Shown here: one piece after another, positions 1 to 8,738 of the stretch
Layout of the letters: every line of letters begins with the position of its first letter
Numbering within the stretch: the first letter of the stretch is position 1
Source: Microvirga arvi
GTDB lineage: Bacteria > Pseudomonadota > Alphaproteobacteria > Rhizobiales > Beijerinckiaceae
Assembly (NCBI RefSeq): GCF_016892765.1
Contig: NZ_JAFEMD010000019.1
Span: 1 to 64,000, forward strand
Length of the DNA stretch: 64,000 nucleotides
Reading direction: 5' to 3'
Program-made: the position numbers and the translations under genes
The notes under the pieces: generated by a model
Told to the model about the DNA's origin: nothing
The model's database searches: none
The model's input: only the letters and a program-made list of their open reading frames with translations

Positions 1-75
1 GCAGCCTGATCCTGCCGGACAGGCTCAACCCGATCACTCTCTGACGCTGAATGTCAGATCAAATGCCGACTACTA

Positions 76-103
76 CAGGGTTCGAGTCCCAGCGCGCTCA
101 CCA
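76..103 (+). other. tRNA 3'-end-like fragment (T-arm plus CCA)
   Basis: A GGGTTCGAGTCCC T-arm core is followed by an acceptor-like stretch ending in CCA. The T-stem has one mismatch, and no matching 5' acceptor strand or D-arm is visible in the 75 bases before it. It is therefore probably a partial tRNA 3' end, as left by integration at a tRNA gene, or a chance match. Confidence 0.25.
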
Positions 104-394
104 TCTCAAACCCTTAACCGGCAAGGGTTTTATCGCTTTCTTGCGTCTGCAGTCTTGCAGCTGCCTTTCTCTCGGGTAACGCCACGGGTAACAGCAGACG
201 AAATTCGGACAACCGGCGCCAGTCCAGCCATAGTTTGAGTTGGGTAGACGAACGTCTGCAGCTGCGCGATGAGCTGACCTTCACACAGCCACGCTTAAAG
301 GCGGTTCTTGACCCACAAGCGACATTCAGCGATTTCCATATGGAAGCTCCGCTTCGCAAGCCCTTGCCGTGGTGCTGCTCGCTTGGAGGCTTCT

Positions 395-1288
395 TCAGCG
401 CGCTTCGTCGCCAGCCCAGCGTGTGCGCAGCAGGTTCAGGAACTGCTGCGCTGAAGGGGTCAGCGCCGCGTCGCGGAACCAAATGATCGACATGGTCTTG
501 CGCACCTTCCAGTAGGGCACCGGGATGATGACAAGCGCACCGGCCTGGAGCTCATCCTGGATAGCAAAGCGACTGCATCCAGCAATGCCATAGCCGTGCC
601 GCACTGCGATCTTGATCGCTTCCCAGGACGGCAGCTCAAGCCGCCGCTTCGGGGTGATCCCGAGGTCAACACACGCAGCCTCCACAACCAGCCGGGTCGA
701 TGAGCCCTCCTCGCGTGAGATCCATGTGAGAGCCTCCAGTTCCTCCCGCGTCGGCTTCCTGCCGCGGAACTGCGGTGGCCCAACAATGACGATCTCATCC
801 TCAACCAGGGGCTCGGCCTCGATCTCCGGCGCCGCCACGAACCCTCCGACCACCCCGAATTCGGCCCGATGGCCTCGCAACAGTTCGACTGCCTTCGCCG
901 AGGTCGCCAGTTCAAGGACGACCCGCATACCAGGATAGCGCTGCTGGAACTCGGCGATGACGTCCGTCAGGAGATATGTTCCCGTATTGCCCGATCCAAC
1001 TATCGTCAGAACTCCCGAACCAGGCTTGCTGAACTCGCTCAGGCCGCGGGCGGCCTGAGCCAGGATTGCTTCGGCGCGTAACAGATGGTTGGCGAGGAAC
1101 TCCCCGGCAGGGGTGAGGGCGCCGCCGCGGGCCTGACGCTCGACCAGAACAGCCCCGATCTCATCCTCAAGGTCGGCAATGTGCTTCGACACAGCGGGCT
1201 GGCTGATCCGCAGTTCCTGTGCCGCCCCTGAGAACGAGCGCAGTCGGGCGAACGCCGCAAGGGCCCGCAGTCGTGCTTCCAGTCTCAT
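395..1288 (-). CDS. LysR-family transcriptional regulator
   Basis: This 297-residue protein has the usual LysR length. Residues about 4-64 form the N-terminal winged helix-turn-helix, with the recognition segment SQPAVSKHIADLE, and residues about 90-290 form the periplasmic-binding-protein-like effector domain. LysR proteins bind upstream of a divergent or nearby gene and respond to a small ligand. The gene is divergent from the rhodanese gene at 1524, with about 235 bases between the starts, so that gene is the obvious candidate target (inference). The ligand cannot be read from the sequence. The ATG start at 1288 places the HTH at the normal distance; the ribosome binding site is weak. Confidence 0.9.
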   Translation of the reverse strand: MRLEARLRALAAFARLRSFSGAAQELRISQPAVSKHIADLEDEIGAVLVERQARGGALTPAGEFLANHLLRAEAILAQAARGLSEFSKPGSGVLTIVGSGNTGTYLLTDVIAEFQQRYPGMRVVLELATSAKAVELLRGHRAEFGVVGGFVAAPEIEAEPLVEDEIVIVGPPQFRGRKPTREELEALTWISREEGSSTRLVVEAACVDLGITPKRRLELPSWEAIKIAVRHGYGIAGCSRFAIQDELQAGALVIIPVPYWKVRKTMSIIWFRDAALTPSAQQFLNLLRTRWAGDEAR

Positions 1289-1523
1289 AACCTAAACTTA
1301 TATCAAGCTGGCCAATTATGTATTTTCGTACTGCGGACCCATCCGGTAAGCAAGAGGCAGAAGACGTTACATGGCTGCCCTGCCCAAGTTCCCAGTTCGA
1401 CATCCAGGAGCAGCGACTTGGCCCACCTTTAACGGCCATCCCACACGCTCGCAGCAGGCTGGGAACACCGTTTGTATCTCGACCTGAAGCGACGATCCCC
1501 ATCCTCTCACGGAGGTATTCGCA

Positions 1524-2324
1524 ATGTCCTCATGGTCTCACCAAGCTCTCAAGCCTGTTCTGATCAGTGCTCTGGTCCCAATGCTTGGAATGGTCGCACT
1601 CTCAACGGGTCCATCTTCTGCTCAGACGTCGCCCGACATCATGAAGGCGACCCTGTCTCAGCCGAACGACAAGACGCCAGAGGTCGCAACCGATGAGTTG
1701 CGCCGGATCTTGGCCGACAAGAGCACCGTCGTCTTTGACGCCAGACCGCAAATGGAGTTCGCGATCAGCCATATTCCTGGAGCCGTGAATGTCTCGCCCA
1801 AGGCAGGCGTGCCGATGTCAGTTTACGTATCGGATGTTGCGGAGATCGGGCGGGTGCTGGGCGACAGGAAGGATGCCCCCATTGTGCTCTACTGCAACGG
1901 GCCATTCTGCGGAAAGAGCAAGCGTCTGGCTGAGGAACTGGTTGCGGCAGGCTACACGAGCGTGCGGCGTTATCAGCTCGGGATCCCGGTCTGGCGGGCA
2001 CTGATCGGCGTGACGCAAATCGCGCCCGAGGGCATCCGGTACATCCGGGAGGGCGACAAGACAGCGGTGTTCTTCGACGCGCGCTCCCTCGAGGAGTTCA
2101 AGGCCGGCACCATGACAGGCGCCCGCCATCTGCCCAAGGCCGAGGTGTCCAAGGCCAAGGACGACGGACGGCTGCCGATGGAGGACCATGCCACCCGCAT
2201 CGTGGTGTTCGGGGCCGATGCAGGGCAGGCGCGCGACGTGGCCGAGGAGATCGCCAGGAACGCGTTCCACAACGTCAGCTTCTACGCCGGCTCTCTGACG
2301 GACCTGAAGCTCGCCCAGAACTGA
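1524..2324 (+). CDS. exported tandem-rhodanese protein
   Basis: The protein has 266 residues. Residues 1-34 look like a Sec signal peptide ending in SSAQT, so the product should be periplasmic. Two rhodanese folds follow: residues about 52-155, with the active-site-like loop YCNGPFCGK (Cys124 and Cys129), and residues about 165-262, whose corresponding loop (VVFGADAGQ) has no cysteine. A catalytic plus an inactive domain is common in tandem rhodaneses, though usually the C-terminal domain is the active one, so the order here is reversed. Rhodaneses move sulfane sulfur or act as thiol-redox proteins. A GGAGG lies 8 bases before the ATG. LysR is divergent upstream. Confidence 0.85.
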   Translation: MSSWSHQALKPVLISALVPMLGMVALSTGPSSAQTSPDIMKATLSQPNDKTPEVATDELRRILADKSTVVFDARPQMEFAISHIPGAVNVSPKAGVPMSVYVSDVAEIGRVLGDRKDAPIVLYCNGPFCGKSKRLAEELVAAGYTSVRRYQLGIPVWRALIGVTQIAPEGIRYIREGDKTAVFFDARSLEEFKAGTMTGARHLPKAEVSKAKDDGRLPMEDHATRIVVFGADAGQARDVAEEIARNAFHNVSFYAGSLTDLKLAQN

Positions 2325-2516
2325 GACGTGCCATTGCCGATAAAGGGCTTGGCCCATCGCTGTATGTAGCTGCGGTTTTGCCGCTGCGGCTTCATTTGTG
2401 GATCATGCATCCCTGCCGCAGTCCGACGTGCAGGTCAGGCCCAGGGCTTGGCCCCTCGCATTCCTTTGCCGATCTCCGGATGAGGAGTAGAGTTGGCGGA
2501 GCATATGGAGGATGCC

Positions 2517-3560
2517 ATGAAGAGCAATTCCGCCAGCTTGCCCCATGTGCAGGATCAAGGATCCCGGAGCCGCCGCCAGGTTCTCAAGAGCCTGGGCGGG
2601 CTGGTGAGCCTGCCCTTCCTCGCCAGAATGGGGTCCGCATCCGCACAAGCCTCCACACCACGCATCGGCTTTCTGTCCGTTCCCCCTCAAGGGCACTCAC
2701 CCGTCTTCGGGGCGTTCCAGGACGGATTGCGCAGCCGCGGCTATGTTCCCGGACAGAACGTCGTCCTCGAATGGCGCGGCGCGGACGGAAAGGATGAACG
2801 GCTCCCGCAACTCGCCACCGAGCTGGTCAACGCAGGCGTGAACGTGATCGTGGCGGAGACCTATCCGGCCATCGTTGCTGCCAGGAACGCGACCGGTACG
2901 GTGCCGATCGTCATGGCCGTCAGCAGCGACCCGGTCGAAACCGGTCTCGTGGAAAGCCTCTCGAAGCCGGGCGGCAACATCACGGGGCTCACGACCCTGT
3001 CCACTCACCTGAACGGCAAGCGCCTTCAGTTGCTCAAAGAGGCTTTCCCGGGCATGAAGCGGCTCGCGCTGGTCTGGGCTTCCCTGGCTGCGCCGGACAA
3101 GGCGCCGGGGATCAGGGAGGCGCAACGCGTGGCGCAGGAATTGGGCCTTGAGATCCAGTACTTCGAGATCCGCAAGAGCGACGATTGGGAAGAGGCGATC
3201 CGGGCCGTGGCCAAGGCCCCGACGCCACCCGACACGGTGTTCCAGCTCTGCGATCCGGTCACCCTCAGCCGGCGCAAGGCGCTGGTCGACTTCGCGGCCA
3301 GGACCGGCCTGCCGTCCATGTACGAGATGCGGGAGTACGTCGTCGAGGGCGGCTTGATGGCCTACGGCCCGAGCCTCGCCACCATGGGCCGCCGCTCGGC
3401 TGACTATGTTGACAGGATCCTCAAGGGAGCCAGGCCAAGCGATCTGCCGGTCGAGCAGCCGACCAAGCTCGAACTGGCCATCAACCAGGCGACCGCAAGG
3501 GCGATCAACCTCGACCTGCCGCAAAGCCTGCTTGCCTGGGCCGACGAACTGATCGAGTAG
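2517..3560 (+). CDS. ABC transporter substrate-binding protein, PF04392 type
   Basis: This is a 347-residue exported binding protein of the ABC_sub_bind family. A twin-arginine-like signal (SRSRRQVLKSLGG) and an AXA site near ASAQA predict export; the mature part starts around TPRIGFLS. The family binds small ligands, often of unknown identity, for ABC import. The ATG at 2517 has GGAGG five bases upstream and is preferred over the upstream TTG at 2493. No permease or ATPase gene is adjacent, so it is an orphan binding protein whose transporter must be encoded elsewhere. Confidence 0.85.
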   Translation: MKSNSASLPHVQDQGSRSRRQVLKSLGGLVSLPFLARMGSASAQASTPRIGFLSVPPQGHSPVFGAFQDGLRSRGYVPGQNVVLEWRGADGKDERLPQLATELVNAGVNVIVAETYPAIVAARNATGTVPIVMAVSSDPVETGLVESLSKPGGNITGLTTLSTHLNGKRLQLLKEAFPGMKRLALVWASLAAPDKAPGIREAQRVAQELGLEIQYFEIRKSDDWEEAIRAVAKAPTPPDTVFQLCDPVTLSRRKALVDFAARTGLPSMYEMREYVVEGGLMAYGPSLATMGRRSADYVDRILKGARPSDLPVEQPTKLELAINQATARAINLDLPQSLLAWADELIE

Positions 3561-3773
3561 GAAGCGTCTTCATCCCGCAGGAGGGAGCCTTGCCGGCGTG
3601 AGGCCGCCCGTCGGGGGCGATGCCGAACACCGCATCTCCTCGTCGACGTCCTTGAGGCGACGTCTAGCACGCTGCGGATAGCGGTAGCGTGCGGCTGTGC
3701 CAACAGTGCTACAATCAGTCTGACACCTGTGCCGACCTTGCCTGAAGGGCCGGTCGGCACGCAGGAGACAACA

Positions 3774-4406
3774 ATGGCGGACACACGAGAGGGACACTGG
3801 GACACCGTCTACACCACCAAGGCGGACGAGGCGGTCAGTTGGTATCAGCCTGTACCAGAAACCTCGCTGCGCCTGATCCGCGCCTGCCACCTGCCGAAGG
3901 ACGCATCCATCCTCGACGTTGGAGCAGGGGCCTCGCGCCTGCCAGACGCTCTTCTGGGCGAGGGGTTCACCAACATCGCCGTGCTGGATGTCTCGGCCGC
4001 CGCCCTGGCAAGGACCAAGGCACGTCTCGGCGGGAAAGGGATATCTGTTCGCTTCATCGTTGCCGACGTCGCCACATGGGAGCCGGATTTTCCGGTTGAC
4101 CTCTGGCACGACCGGGCGGTCCTGCATTTCCTGACGGAGCCGCAGGATCGGGTCGCCTATGTGGATGCGCTCCGCCGCACTGTGAGGCCGGGCGGTTTTG
4201 TCCTGGTCTCGGGCTTCGCGCCGAGCGGGCCCGAGCGGTGCAGCGGGCTGCCTGTGCTGCGGGCGGACCCGGACGCGATCGCGGTCCTTCTCGGCCCCGA
4301 GTTCGAGCTGATCGAGGCCTTCGAGGAGGATCATCAGACACCATCGGGTGGTCGGCAGCGGTTCGTGTTCACCCGGTTTCGGCAACGTGGCGCCCAAGGC
4401 CAGTAA
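3774..4406 (+). CDS. class I SAM-dependent methyltransferase
   Basis: This 210-residue protein contains the SAM-binding motif I ILDVGAGASRLPDAL at residues about 46-61, an acidic end of strand 2 (VLDVSAAAL), and the later motif DLWHDRAVLHFLTEPQDR typical of thiopurine/Tellurite-resistance-like small methyltransferases. The substrate is not known. The ATG at 3774 with AGGAG upstream is preferred to the in-frame GTG at 3729. It stands alone, about 210 bases after the binding-protein gene, with no clear operon partner. Confidence 0.85.
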   Translation: MADTREGHWDTVYTTKADEAVSWYQPVPETSLRLIRACHLPKDASILDVGAGASRLPDALLGEGFTNIAVLDVSAAALARTKARLGGKGISVRFIVADVATWEPDFPVDLWHDRAVLHFLTEPQDRVAYVDALRRTVRPGGFVLVSGFAPSGPERCSGLPVLRADPDAIAVLLGPEFELIEAFEEDHQTPSGGRQRFVFTRFRQRGAQGQ

Positions 4407-4709
4407 CGTCGCAGGTTGCATTGTCACGCGCCCGTGAGGCCGCGGCGCTTTCCATCGACCTTCCCCGCGTTGATGATCCGATCGAGATGTTGCCCCAGGC
4501 CTGACGGCCAATCTCGCCCCGCTTATCGTCACCTCTGATGGAACCCAGCAACTTGACCCAGCGACAAGGGCAGCAACGTCAACTTTTGGCACTCCTGAGA
4601 CGTAAGCACTTGGACCGTCATGAGGCGAGAAGCGGACCTTCATTGGATCCGCTCTACGTTACACTTTGGACCCCAACGGACCTTCCAAGGTGCGCGTGAG
4701 AGCAAGTAA
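4407..4709. other. intergenic region, no gene seen
   Basis: About 300 bases between the methyltransferase stop and the left end of the IS630-type element. Six-frame reading gives only short open stretches with no family resemblance or ribosome binding site. Confidence 0.6.
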
Positions 4710-5870
4710 TACCAATCGGCACTGATGCTCATGCATTGGCCCAGTCGCGCAGGCCGATGGACATGATGGTCCAAGGCTGCGCGACGAGCTTGTTCCAAGC
4801 CGCGCAGCAGTGATCGAGGATGTCGGTGTAGGAGGTGAACACCCGGTTGGAGAGCCAGTTCTCCCGCAGATACTGCCAGATGTTCTCGACCGGATTCAGC
4901 TCAGGCGCTTTCGCCGGTAGTGGCAGAAGCGTGATGTTCGATGGCACCTGCAGCTTGCGCGAGACGTGCCAGCCCGCCTGATCGAGCAGCAGCACGGCGT
5001 GAGCCCCGGGCGCCACCGCTTGCGAGATCTCAGCCAGATGCAGCGTCATCGCCTCGGTCGTGCAGCGCGGCAGCACCAGGCCGGCGGCTTTGCCTTCAGC
5101 CGGGCAGATCGCCCCGAAGATATAGGTCGAGGCCGTCCTCAAATCCCGCGGCGGCGAGGGACGGGTGCCGCGCTTAGCCCAGCGCCGGGTGATCTTGTTC
5201 TTCTGGCCGATCCGCGCCTCGTCGGCAAACCAGATCTCTAGCGGCTTGCCAGCGGCCTCGCTGGCTGCGATTTCCGCCAGACGCGCGGGAAGCTCTTTTT
5301 AAAAACCGCCACTGCGGCCTCGCTCTTGGCATGATGGCGCGGGCGGGCCGAGAGCTTGCGGTAGCCCAGCGCCCGCAGCTCGCGGCCCAGGGTCGTCTGG
5401 CTCACCCCAATCCGGAACTCGTCCCAGAGCCACTGCACCAGATCCTCCAGCCGCCAGCGCACCACGCCATGGACAGCAGGAATGGGGCCGCTCTCCACCA
5501 GGGCCAGCAAGGCCTCCCGGTGGCAGGCACTCAGCCTGCAGACATTCCCCGGCGCCTTGCCGTCGACCAGGCCGTCGGGCCCATGGGCGTTGAACCGCAC
5601 CACCCAATCCCGCACCGTCTGCAGCCCGACCCCGCCGAGCCGCGCCGCCTTGGTCCGCGTGCCGCCGTCGTAGATCTCGGCCAGCGCCAGCAATCGTCGG
5701 CTTTGTCCCGCATTCCGTGTCGCCTTGGCCAGAGCCCGCAGCCGGGGCGCATCATAATCCTGGCGAAGCTCGATCCCTGGGCGCATGGCGAACCTCCTGC
5801 TCGCCAGCATGGAATCAGACATGCGCCCAGCGGGAAACCCCAAATGAGTCAGCCTTCATGCCGCTTGGTA
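4710..5870 (-). mobile_element. IS630-family insertion sequence
   Basis: The element is about 1.16 kb. Its ends are imperfect inverted repeats: left TACCAATCGGCA, right (read inward) TACCAAGCGGCA, with further similarity beyond. TA lies at both outer edges, as expected for IS630/Tc1-type TA target duplication. It encodes the split transposase at 4729-5843. The similar ends suggest a complete element, but the transposase is frameshifted. Confidence 0.8.
4729..5843 (-). pseudogene. IS630 transposase, two frames joined at a T5A5 run
   Basis: The N-terminal frame (5843 to about 5238) has a helix-turn-helix segment (TRTKAARLGGVGLQTVRDW) and continues into RELRALGYRKLSARPRHHAKSEAAVAVFKK. The C-terminal frame resumes as LPARLAEIAASEAAG, IWFADEARIGQ and ends with LLDQAGWH and ELNPVENIWQYLR, the IS630 DDE catalytic motifs. 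The frames meet at a TTTTTAAAAAG run near 5290-5300 on the minus strand; one extra A would restore FKKELPARLAEI. This may be a one-base loss or, as known for some IS630 members, a programmed frameshift. The sequence alone does not decide between them. Confidence 0.8.
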
Positions 5871-5983
5871 TAATAGCAACCTCTGGGCTGCACTACAGCC
5901 GACATGCTGCTGGATCAGCCAAACTACTTATAATCTAAGCTTGATGCTGACTATCACTGGCGTGTGGATCCAATGAGCTATGA

Positions 5984-6205
5984 AGTAAGCTATCAATATG
6001 CGACCTCAGGCAGCGGTATGGCTCGTCCTTCCTGCTGGCTGTAGGGAGTGCTGCTGCTACGCTCGATCAAGGCACGGCAGCATGTCCTATCACCATTCGT
6101 GCAAACCCATCTTTGAAGGCCTTGATCGAGGCTACGACCGTTGACACCTTGGTCGCGAAGGATAGGCTCAAGTTCGTTGAACTAATCGACGACTCGTGGG
6201 TCTAA
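5984..6205 (+). pseudogene. remnant of a small exported protein gene
   Basis: One frame is open from 5984 to a TAA at 6203-6205 and reads like a short exported protein: a hydrophobic stretch SSFLLAVGSAAATL, then a Cys-Pro start of a mature part, ending in KDRLKFVELIDDSWV. The frame has no ATG, GTG or TTG. An ATG at about 6018 lies in the neighbouring frame just before the hydrophobic part, so a start lost by frameshift is plausible. It lies beside the IS630 element. No family is recognised, and it could be chance. Confidence 0.3.
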
Positions 6206-6286
6206 TCACAATAGAGCAGGCTGGATTGGGCCGTTTTCAAGCCCAGCCGTCAACCTGAGCAAAGCGTGTCAGGAGGCATACTTGCC

Positions 6287-6718
6287 ATGGTGACCAGACG
6301 AACTCTCCTCACAGCCGCCCTGGCGGCCGGACTTCTTCCAAAAGCGGGCTTAGCTGCGACCAGGATCCGCATGGGCGAACTCTATAATCACGACGGGTCC
6401 TTCTCTCCACGGGCAGATGAGCTGAAGGGGACACGCATTGCCATGCAGGGTTTCATGGCACCCCATCTGAAGGTCGACTCCGACTTCTTCATCTTGTCGA
6501 ACACACCGGTTGAGACCTGCCCCTTCTGTGCATCGGAGGGTGAATGGATCGACTCGATCGTGTTCGTGCGCATGCGCGCCAAGCAGGAGATGGCTGCGCC
6601 TGGAACACTCATCCTGGTGCAGGGAACGCTCGAGGTTGGTCCTGCGATTGACCCGACGACTGGCTTCGTCAGTAAGGTCAGGTTGACAGACGCAGTCTTC
6701 CAGAGGGCGGGTGCGTGA
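6287..6718 (+). CDS. exported DUF3299-like protein with CPFC motif
   Basis: This 143-residue protein starts with a Tat-like signal (TRRTLLTAALAAGLLPKAGLA). The mature part has the pattern GTRIAMQGFMAPH, FFILSNTPVETCPFCASEGEW and ends LTDAVFQRAGA. The layout resembles DUF3299 proteins that accompany small FtsX-type ABC transporters; the CPFC pair could bind metal or a thiol (inference). The ATG at 6287 follows AGGAGG. The stop overlaps the GTG of the next gene, so the three genes at 6287-8666 form an operon. Confidence 0.75.
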   Translation: MVTRRTLLTAALAAGLLPKAGLAATRIRMGELYNHDGSFSPRADELKGTRIAMQGFMAPHLKVDSDFFILSNTPVETCPFCASEGEWIDSIVFVRMRAKQEMAAPGTLILVQGTLEVGPAIDPTTGFVSKVRLTDAVFQRAGA

Positions 6719-7449
6719 GCCCGCATGACGCTGAGGTCGGGCTTTCAGTCTTCCAGCTTGAGGTTTCCTTCTGCGACGCGACCGGCGACCGGTTCAATGC
6801 TCTGTCCGGCGTCACTGCACAGTTCAAACCCGGTCAAATTACTGCCATTGTCGGCCCATCGGGTTCTGGAAAAACGACCCTCCTGCATTGCATCGCGGGC
6901 ATTCTCGTCCCGCGTTCAGGCGAGATCCGTCATGGTGGCGTGATCGTCAGCTCCTTAGGGGAGAGCGCTCGTGACACATGGCGGCGTCACAACTGCGGAA
7001 TGGTGTTCCAGGATTTTCGCCTCATCGACGAACTCACCGTGCTCGAGAATGTCACAACGCCGGCGCTGTTCGGTCACTATCGGGTTCCTTCAATCCTGCG
7101 CGAACGGGCCCGCACGCTTACTCGCGATTTCGGATTGCTGGAGCGTTCCGTTCCGACGTCGCGTCTGTCCCGTGGCGAGCGGCAGCGGGTTGCCATTGCC
7201 CGCGCTCTCCTGATGGACCCCGCGATCATCCTCGCGGACGAACCGACCGCCAGCCTCGATCGCGCAAATGCCGCCTCGGTCGCCAAGACCCTTGAGGGCC
7301 TCGCCGGACAGGGGAAGGCTGTCGTATGTGTCACTCATGATGACCTGCTCGTTTCCCGGGCACACGAAGTGATTTCATTGAAGGCTGGGCGGATGGGCCC
7401 GCCTGCTGTGGATCCTTTCGTTGGGCTCCGAGCGGGAGACCTCGCATGA
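6715..7449 (+). CDS. ABC transporter ATP-binding protein, LolD/MacB type
   Basis: The ATPase has 244 residues: Walker A GPSGSGKTT (about 47-55), Q-loop region FQDFRLIDE, signature LSRGERQRVAIARAL, Walker B IILADEPTASLD and the H-loop CVTHD. The TVLENV segment and the pairing with an FtsX-like permease put it in the LolD/MacB/FtsE group, which work mechanically on periplasmic partners rather than forming a classic import channel. It starts with GTG overlapping the previous stop by 4 bases and overlaps the permease start by 4 bases, so translation is likely coupled. Confidence 0.92.
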   Translation: MSPHDAEVGLSVFQLEVSFCDATGDRFNALSGVTAQFKPGQITAIVGPSGSGKTTLLHCIAGILVPRSGEIRHGGVIVSSLGESARDTWRRHNCGMVFQDFRLIDELTVLENVTTPALFGHYRVPSILRERARTLTRDFGLLERSVPTSRLSRGERQRVAIARALLMDPAIILADEPTASLDRANAASVAKTLEGLAGQGKAVVCVTHDDLLVSRAHEVISLKAGRMGPPAVDPFVGLRAGDLA

Positions 7450-8666
7450 ATCCTTGGCCCATTGTACGTGCGTTCCTCGTCCGGCATCGCTGGGCCGCCC
7501 TCGCATTCGTCTTCCTTGTTGCAGCAGGTGTCAGCCTTGCGGTAGCGCTCATCTCGCAAGAGCGGGCCTTGCGCACCGGCAGCGCCCGTGCGGCCGACCG
7601 CTTCGATCTGATCGTGGCAGCCCCCGGGAGCCAAACCGATGTCTTGCTTACCGCTGTGTTTCTGCGCCCTGGAACGACCAAATTGCTCCCGCCAGAAGTA
7701 ACGGCGCGCCTCTTAAATGACAAACGGGCAGTGTTTGTGGCTCCAATCGGCTTCGGAGACAGCCACCGCGGCGCTCCCATTGTTGGAACAACAAGCCAGC
7801 TCGTCATTCATTTATCGAACGAATTGCAGGAAGGCCGAGTTTTCGCCCGTCGAGAGGAGGCGGTTGTGGGAGCTGCCTCGCCCATGAAGGTCGGGGAGAC
7901 TTTCCGACCGACGCACGGCATCCCACGCGACGGCAATCCGGAGGAAGACACCGATCCTCACGAGCATGGTTCAATGATCACGGTCGTAGGCCGGATGAAG
8001 CCGACAGGCTCGCCGTGGGATAGCGCCATCATGCTGCCGGTCGAGCACGTATGGCAGCTCCATTCACTCCCTGATGGCCACGAGGAAGGCAGCGAAGCGG
8101 TCGGCCCGCCCTTCGATCCTACCCGGACGCCCGGCGTCCCGGCAGCCGTGGTTAGACCTACTACGATCGCCGCCGCATATCAGCTTCGCAATGCCTATAC
8201 GACCAACGAGTCCATGGCGTTCTTTCCCGCCGAAGCGCTGACCCGTCTCTACTCTGTGATGGGCGACTTGCGCCAGCTCATGAGCCTGCTCGCCATCGTC
8301 ACACAAGCGCTGGTCTTGATGGCCATCGTGATGGGTGTGCTATTATTGTTTCGGTTTCTCGTACCACAGCTCATCACCTTAAGAGCTCTGGGCGCTCCTC
8401 GGCTCTTCATTGCTGCCATTGCTTGGGGCTTTACCGCCACGTTGGTGCTCGCCGGTGTGGTGCTCGGCCTTGTGGCCGGATATGGGCTCTCATACGGAGT
8501 AAGCCAGTGGCTTGCCGCTGATACAGGCGTGGAGCTTACCCCGACACTCGCCTCAAGCGAGTACCTCATCGCAGTCAGCATACTAGCTACAGGATGGATC
8601 TTGGCTCTTCTGCCCGCATACGTTGTTCAGCGACGATCGCTCGCGATGTCCCTCGCGGAGAGCTAA
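7446..8666 (+). CDS. FtsX/MacB-like ABC permease with His-rich loop
   Basis: The protein has 406 residues. One membrane helix at about 17-37 is followed by a large periplasmic domain (about 40-275) and three helices at about 279-305, 320-350 and 373-393, the FtsX/MacB topology. The periplasmic domain contains acid/His-rich stretches (EEDTDPHEHG at about residue 160-175, LHSLPDGHEEGSEAVG at about 205-220) that could bind zinc or another metal. The same gene set (exported DUF3299-like protein, ATPase, FtsX-like permease) is known from zinc-linked operons such as Vibrio zrg; a metal role here is inferred only. Confidence 0.88.
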   Translation: MNPWPIVRAFLVRHRWAALAFVFLVAAGVSLAVALISQERALRTGSARAADRFDLIVAAPGSQTDVLLTAVFLRPGTTKLLPPEVTARLLNDKRAVFVAPIGFGDSHRGAPIVGTTSQLVIHLSNELQEGRVFARREEAVVGAASPMKVGETFRPTHGIPRDGNPEEDTDPHEHGSMITVVGRMKPTGSPWDSAIMLPVEHVWQLHSLPDGHEEGSEAVGPPFDPTRTPGVPAAVVRPTTIAAAYQLRNAYTTNESMAFFPAEALTRLYSVMGDLRQLMSLLAIVTQALVLMAIVMGVLLLFRFLVPQLITLRALGAPRLFIAAIAWGFTATLVLAGVVLGLVAGYGLSYGVSQWLAADTGVELTPTLASSEYLIAVSILATGWILALLPAYVVQRRSLAMSLAES

Positions 8667-8738
8667 ACAAAGCTCCCGCTCATTTGCCTTTTCCATCTGT
8701 GCTGATCCCAGCACAGAACAACCAGGAGGAAGTAATCG

